From Typha latifolia (taxonomy: Eukaryota > Streptophyta > Magnoliopsida > Poales > Typhaceae): 64,000 nucleotides of DNA. Shown here in pieces: positions 59,951 to 64,000 of this stretch. The number at the start of each line of letters is the position of its first letter. The stretch's first letter is position 1. The stretch covers positions 3,782,001 through 3,846,000 of the forward strand of contig CM034107.1 in assembly GCA_019914945.1 (NCBI GenBank), in the 5' to 3' direction. The notes under the pieces are model-generated. The model did no database searches. It worked only from the letters and a program-made list of their open reading frames with translations, and was not told where the DNA came from. The translations under genes were made by a program, and so were the position numbers.

Positions 59951-62201
59951 ATGGAAGGTCGGGATCCGTCGGCGGCGCCATCGGCCGCGGGGAAGGAGGG
60001 GTCTTTGGAGGAGGATAGGCTTCTTTCGGTGACGGCGGTGCTCGCGAAGGACGCCGCTTTCCTCTTCCAGAGCCGGCGCTATGCGGAGTGCGTCGATGTG
60101 TTGAGGCAGCTGTTGCTCAAGAAAGAGGACGATCCCAAGGTGTGCGAGCTTACTCGATCTCTTTGACTTCATTGTGTAGAAATGTTTGCAAAAGGCTGCA
60201 ATTTTGTGCGCGGCTTTGTTTCATTTGTTGTCTTTGCGTCGTTTGTGGCTTGGTGAGCTCTGTTTGGAGAATTTAAGGCATGCCTTCTGCTGTCGATGTT
60301 GGATCCTTTGAAAGTTCTGCTGTATGGCATTCCAAAAATTGTTTCATAATGCTAGAGGAAGTGCAAATTTTGATCCGTATCGGCTTAAAATAGTTGGGCA
60401 GGTGAATACAAATGAAGATTTTCCTTTGTCTATCTGTACATGTTATAGAAAGAGATTTCTATTGCCATCGACAAACTTCTCAAATATAAATTTCACCCCC
60501 TGATTTCTTAGTTATGTGGAGACCTGCTAATTTGTGCTTGGGTTCCCGCTATTTAAGGCAGGCCATCAATGAGCCACGTTAGGTTCAAGCCATGTGAGCT
60601 CTATTATTGGTTCGATTTCATAGATTTTCCTTTCTAAAAATGAAAAAGAGGAGTAAGATTTGCTTTGCTGACTTGATGCCATATTGCAAGCTAGACTGAT
60701 CTGGTTGCTAATCTGATGGGGTCCTCACTTGATCACTTAATCTGAGGTGAAACAATTTGCGATCTATTGTTCAGACTAGGACAGTGAATTTTTAGGCGAC
60801 AGAGCTCAACAACTAAATGAGATATCATTATCTGAGTTTTGCATGTGCTCTTTGTTCTTATGATGTTCTGCATTTGGTATGTCCGATTGATTACAGTTTG
60901 TTCTAATGTTTAATAAATTCCTTGTATGTTTATTGAAATAGACTATGGTTTAGTCGAATCATGTGTTGTTATTAATTACTTCTTTTATCCCCTAAGATGA
61001 ACAAATCTCAGCTTCTTTTATCATGAATTTGCTAGATTGATAAATATAATCTTGGTTATTCCATCAAGTTGCTAGATTACATACACTCTTAAACACTAAC
61101 TTTTTCTTCATATGCTATATACTGATCATGTTGTGGTACTGAGGATTTTAATTTGTTGCATTGGTCTCATGTGCCAGGACGGCATGTGAGATATACCAGA
61201 CAAAGAAGTTGTGGGTCTAGTTGTCCACATTAAAGATATCTAGTAGTTAAATTTGTGATGATGGAATAAATAGTGATTAGAATGAGCATCATGAAAAGTC
61301 AATTATAGGGCTCAATCAGCATGCTGATCAACAAGTATAAAAGGTAATATTGCAATTTGGTATGGATCGTGCAAGTTAACAACATATGCAACCAACAATT
61401 CGAAGATCAAGATAGTACAATGACTAGGAAATGGTGGATCATTGGCTTGTCATGTCCTATTTTCATTCATATTTTGATGCTATAATTATATGTCTGGAAG
61501 GTACCTCATCAAGTGCCTTCCACTGGTATTGACTTAACTGTTGAGAGTATTACAAAAGCAGTTGAGAGTATGCCGGCATAAAAATTAAGAACCAGGGCAA
61601 TTGTAAGGTTTGAGTAATTCATTCTCAATTGTGTGTAGGGATCACAAAGGGTTCATTCAAACTTGATATGATGTGAAAAAATAATAATTAAGCAGTATCC
61701 CTGTGAATCCTGTCTAAATCATTCTCACAGACATGCACTCATAAATACTCAACAAGAACATACCTTTGGATCTGCTATGTAAATCTAGTATAATTATACT
61801 AGCTCTTGTTTTTTGTAAAACAAGCTTGATATGATACTAACAGATGTAAACATATTATCATTATTCTGTTGTATACTAAAATCATCCTATTGCACTTCTT
61901 CTAACAACAGTTTAACATTCTATGTCTGAAGTTTTTACTATTTTATTTGATAATTCTATAATTTTGATTTTTTGAAGCTATCAACATTTTTTTTTCTTAT
62001 GAGTTAATGCAGTTCTTATTTTCAAATATTGTTCTTATAAAAAATATTACAGTAAGCTAGCGACTGTGATTAGTTTTGTATGTCATTTCTTATGTGACAT
62101 TGATGGATGGTCAGGTCCTTCATAACATAGCTGTTGCAGAATATTTTCGTGATGGTTGTCCTGATCCAAGGAAGCTACTTGATGTCCTTGGCAAGGTTAA
62201 G
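59951..62201 (+). CDS. CNOT10: CCR4-NOT transcription complex subunit 10, first two exons (partial, continues past the right edge)
   Basis: Exon 1 is 59951-60139 (63 codons, donor AAG|GTGTGC) and exon 2 is 62115-62201 (29 codons, donor AAG|GTAAGC), both phase 0. The peptide begins MEGRDPSAAPSAAG, then LLSVTAVLAKDAAFLFQSRR, YAECVDVLRQLLLKKEDDP, and in exon 2 LHNIAVAEYFRDGCPDPRKL. These are the N-terminal TPR-like helices of plant CNOT10. In the cell CNOT10 belongs to the CCR4-NOT complex (with CNOT11 on the N-terminus of CNOT1 in animals), which shortens mRNA poly(A) tails. From 62202 to the window end is intron 2, AT-rich, with a tandem duplication; no further exon was recognised. The ATG was chosen as the first one in a GC-rich exon preceded by a pyrimidine-rich leader with teloboxes. 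Confidence 0.88.
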
Positions 62202-62226
62202 GTAAGCTGCTAATATATTTCGTTTT

Positions 62227-62267
62227 ATGCATGTTTTGCTCTTTTAGTGACTTTGTACAGTTCCTGG

Positions 62268-62301
<34 letters not shown>

Positions 62302-62636
62302 TTGATAAATTAATAATGGTGTGATTAGCCATCTGTCTTAGTTAATTATGATTGGTTCCTTGAGTCCTTTTCTCTTACCGCTATCTTAGACAATGTCCAC
62401 TGTCAAATAGGTCATTCTTTCTTTTCTTAGAACATCAATTCAAGTCCTTTAGTTCCCTCCTTGTGGTCTCTTTTACCCTGATTGAATCATTTATCTTTAA
62501 AGATGCACATCAATCATTTGTATGATCACCTATATATATATATATATATATATATGAATGCACTCATCTTTTACAAGCACCCATCCTGGAAATATATGCA
62601 TGTTTTGCTCTTTTAGTGACTCTGTACAGTTCCTGG

Positions 62637-62667
<31 letters not shown>

Positions 62668-62892
62668 CTTGATAAATTAATAATGTGATTAGCCATCTGT
62701 CTTAGTTAATTATGATTGGCTCCTTGAGTCCTTTTCTCTTACCGCTATCTTAGACAATGTCCGCTGTCAAATAGGTCATTCTCTCATTTCTTAGAACATC
62801 AATTCAAGTCCTTTAGTTCTCTCCTTGTGGTCTCTTTTACCCTAATTGAATCATTTATCTTTAAAGATGCACATCAATCATCTGTACGGTCA

Positions 62893-62959
<67 letters not shown>

Positions 62960-62991
62960 GAATGCACTCATCTTTTACAAGCTCTCATCCT
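62227..62991. repeat. Two-copy tandem duplication (period 369 bp) with (TA)n tracts in CNOT10 intron 2
   Basis: ATGCATGTTTTGCTCTTTTA starts at 62227 and again at 62596, and the following about 350 bp match closely, through ACTCATCTTTTACAAGC. Each copy contains two (TA)n tracts of different length (about 62270-62300 and 62530-62553; 62640-62668 and 62896-62955). The short tract in one copy is longer in the other. Confidence 0.95.
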
Positions 62992-64000
62992 ATTAATATT
63001 CTCATCAACTGCCGTGAGCATGCCTTATAACTACTTGACCATCATATCATATATCATTATTGTTCATGTATCGGTTCTGTAAGATTTTCCCTTTTAAAAG
63101 AGTATTTCAAGATACCAAAAGCATTTCTCACTTTTTTCATCTTGTCGGTTCACCAAAAATATCATCTTGGTTTCCTTGTTCATGGTGAACAAATGTTTTG
63201 ATGTAAATTTAATCATCTTTCGGTATCTCTTGGTCACCATCTATGAAATTTCTCTTTGGTGTATATTAAACTAAAATTTCATTGTATATAAGACTACTCA
63301 CCTAATATCTTTGAATGCTCTTTGTAATTAAAATTTAGAAGTTTGTTTTAAGCTCATGAAGCAAAACAATATTGTCAGAAATGATCAATGTTATGCGATG
63401 ACATTTTGAATATGCCTGATAAAGTTTATGTACTTGGAAGGTTTGGAGTCTTCAATTAATTTTCTGGACTTTGCAGACGAAAAATTTCTGAAAACATTAT
63501 GATGTGATGTTGGTCTGATTATGAGACTTATAATGAACTTAGATAAGTAATCTTATGTAATTTTGGATATATCTTCTTGAAATTATCTTTTGGGGTTCAG
63601 TCAGATCAAATCTTAGGGTGCCAACTAGATTTACAATGTGTAGAAAAATATTTGTCACTGGGAGTTATTTTCTAGAAAGTTTTGGGTGTCTCAATTGAGA
63701 TCTGTGTCTGAATATATTTTTTCCAGGAAGGAGACTCCAGTGTAGGATAAAGCTCCCATGTTAGGAGTTGATTTTTATTTACCTACTTTAGTTTATAACT
63801 ATTTTTTGAAGTTTGTTTGTTTCCCTGCATGTAATTACATTATTGGCTGGCCCACTTGAATCATTTATTTCATGTGGACAGGTCTGAGTATGTGTAATAT
63901 AATGGCCCTATTTTTCTTTGTTACGACCTCTTAGTGTCTACGATATGGTAATTTTTCTGACCGCTTATTATTATCCCATGATATGTATTGATTTAACGTT

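Overview
This window is nuclear DNA of a flowering plant. The evidence is genes with many GT-AG introns, long AT-rich introns, GA/CT microsatellites, telobox-type (AAACCCTA) promoter motifs, plant gene families, and plant LTR, LINE, hAT-like and Mutator-like transposon debris. GC-rich first exons followed by AT-rich introns suggest a monocot with long introns (palm- or ginger-like), but I cannot name a species.

Layout. 1-2000 (minus strand): first exon of a gene that runs off the left edge (N-terminus resembling an organelle-targeting peptide), then a DOG1-domain gene with a (CT)n-rich 5' region and a TATA box. 2000-4420: AT-rich intergenic DNA. 4420-8936 (plus): complete eight-exon secreted PI-PLC X-domain protein. 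8937-16035: transposon-rich intergenic DNA with a hAT transposase remnant, a probable long solo LTR, and GA-rich/GC-rich satellite-like repeats. 16036-22903 (plus): complete six-exon signal peptidase complex subunit 3, with one GC-AG intron. 23946-58220 (plus): complete SMC6, 28 exons over 34 kb. All exons join in frame to a 1058-codon product. Its introns hold a decayed Ty3/Gypsy element inside an older TIR element, two copies of a second TIR-like family, a third TIR element, a MITE with a 10-bp target duplication, a probable solo LTR and a TRIM-like remnant. 58626-58915 (minus): 5'-truncated LINE. 59951 to the right edge (plus): first two exons of a CCR4-NOT subunit 10 gene.

The genes are unrelated housekeeping and signalling functions: ER signal peptide cleavage, SMC5/6 genome maintenance, mRNA deadenylation, a secreted phospholipase-like protein and a DOG1-family regulator. 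They do not form a pathway. I found no CRISPR, no bacterial-type operon and no clearly new molecular system. The most unusual points are a perfect 10-bp telobox palindrome whose loop holds the SMC6 start codon, the GC-AG intron in SPCS3, and the layered transposon record in SMC6 introns that leaves the reading frame intact. Exon joins were derived by reading and frame bookkeeping, not by transcript evidence.
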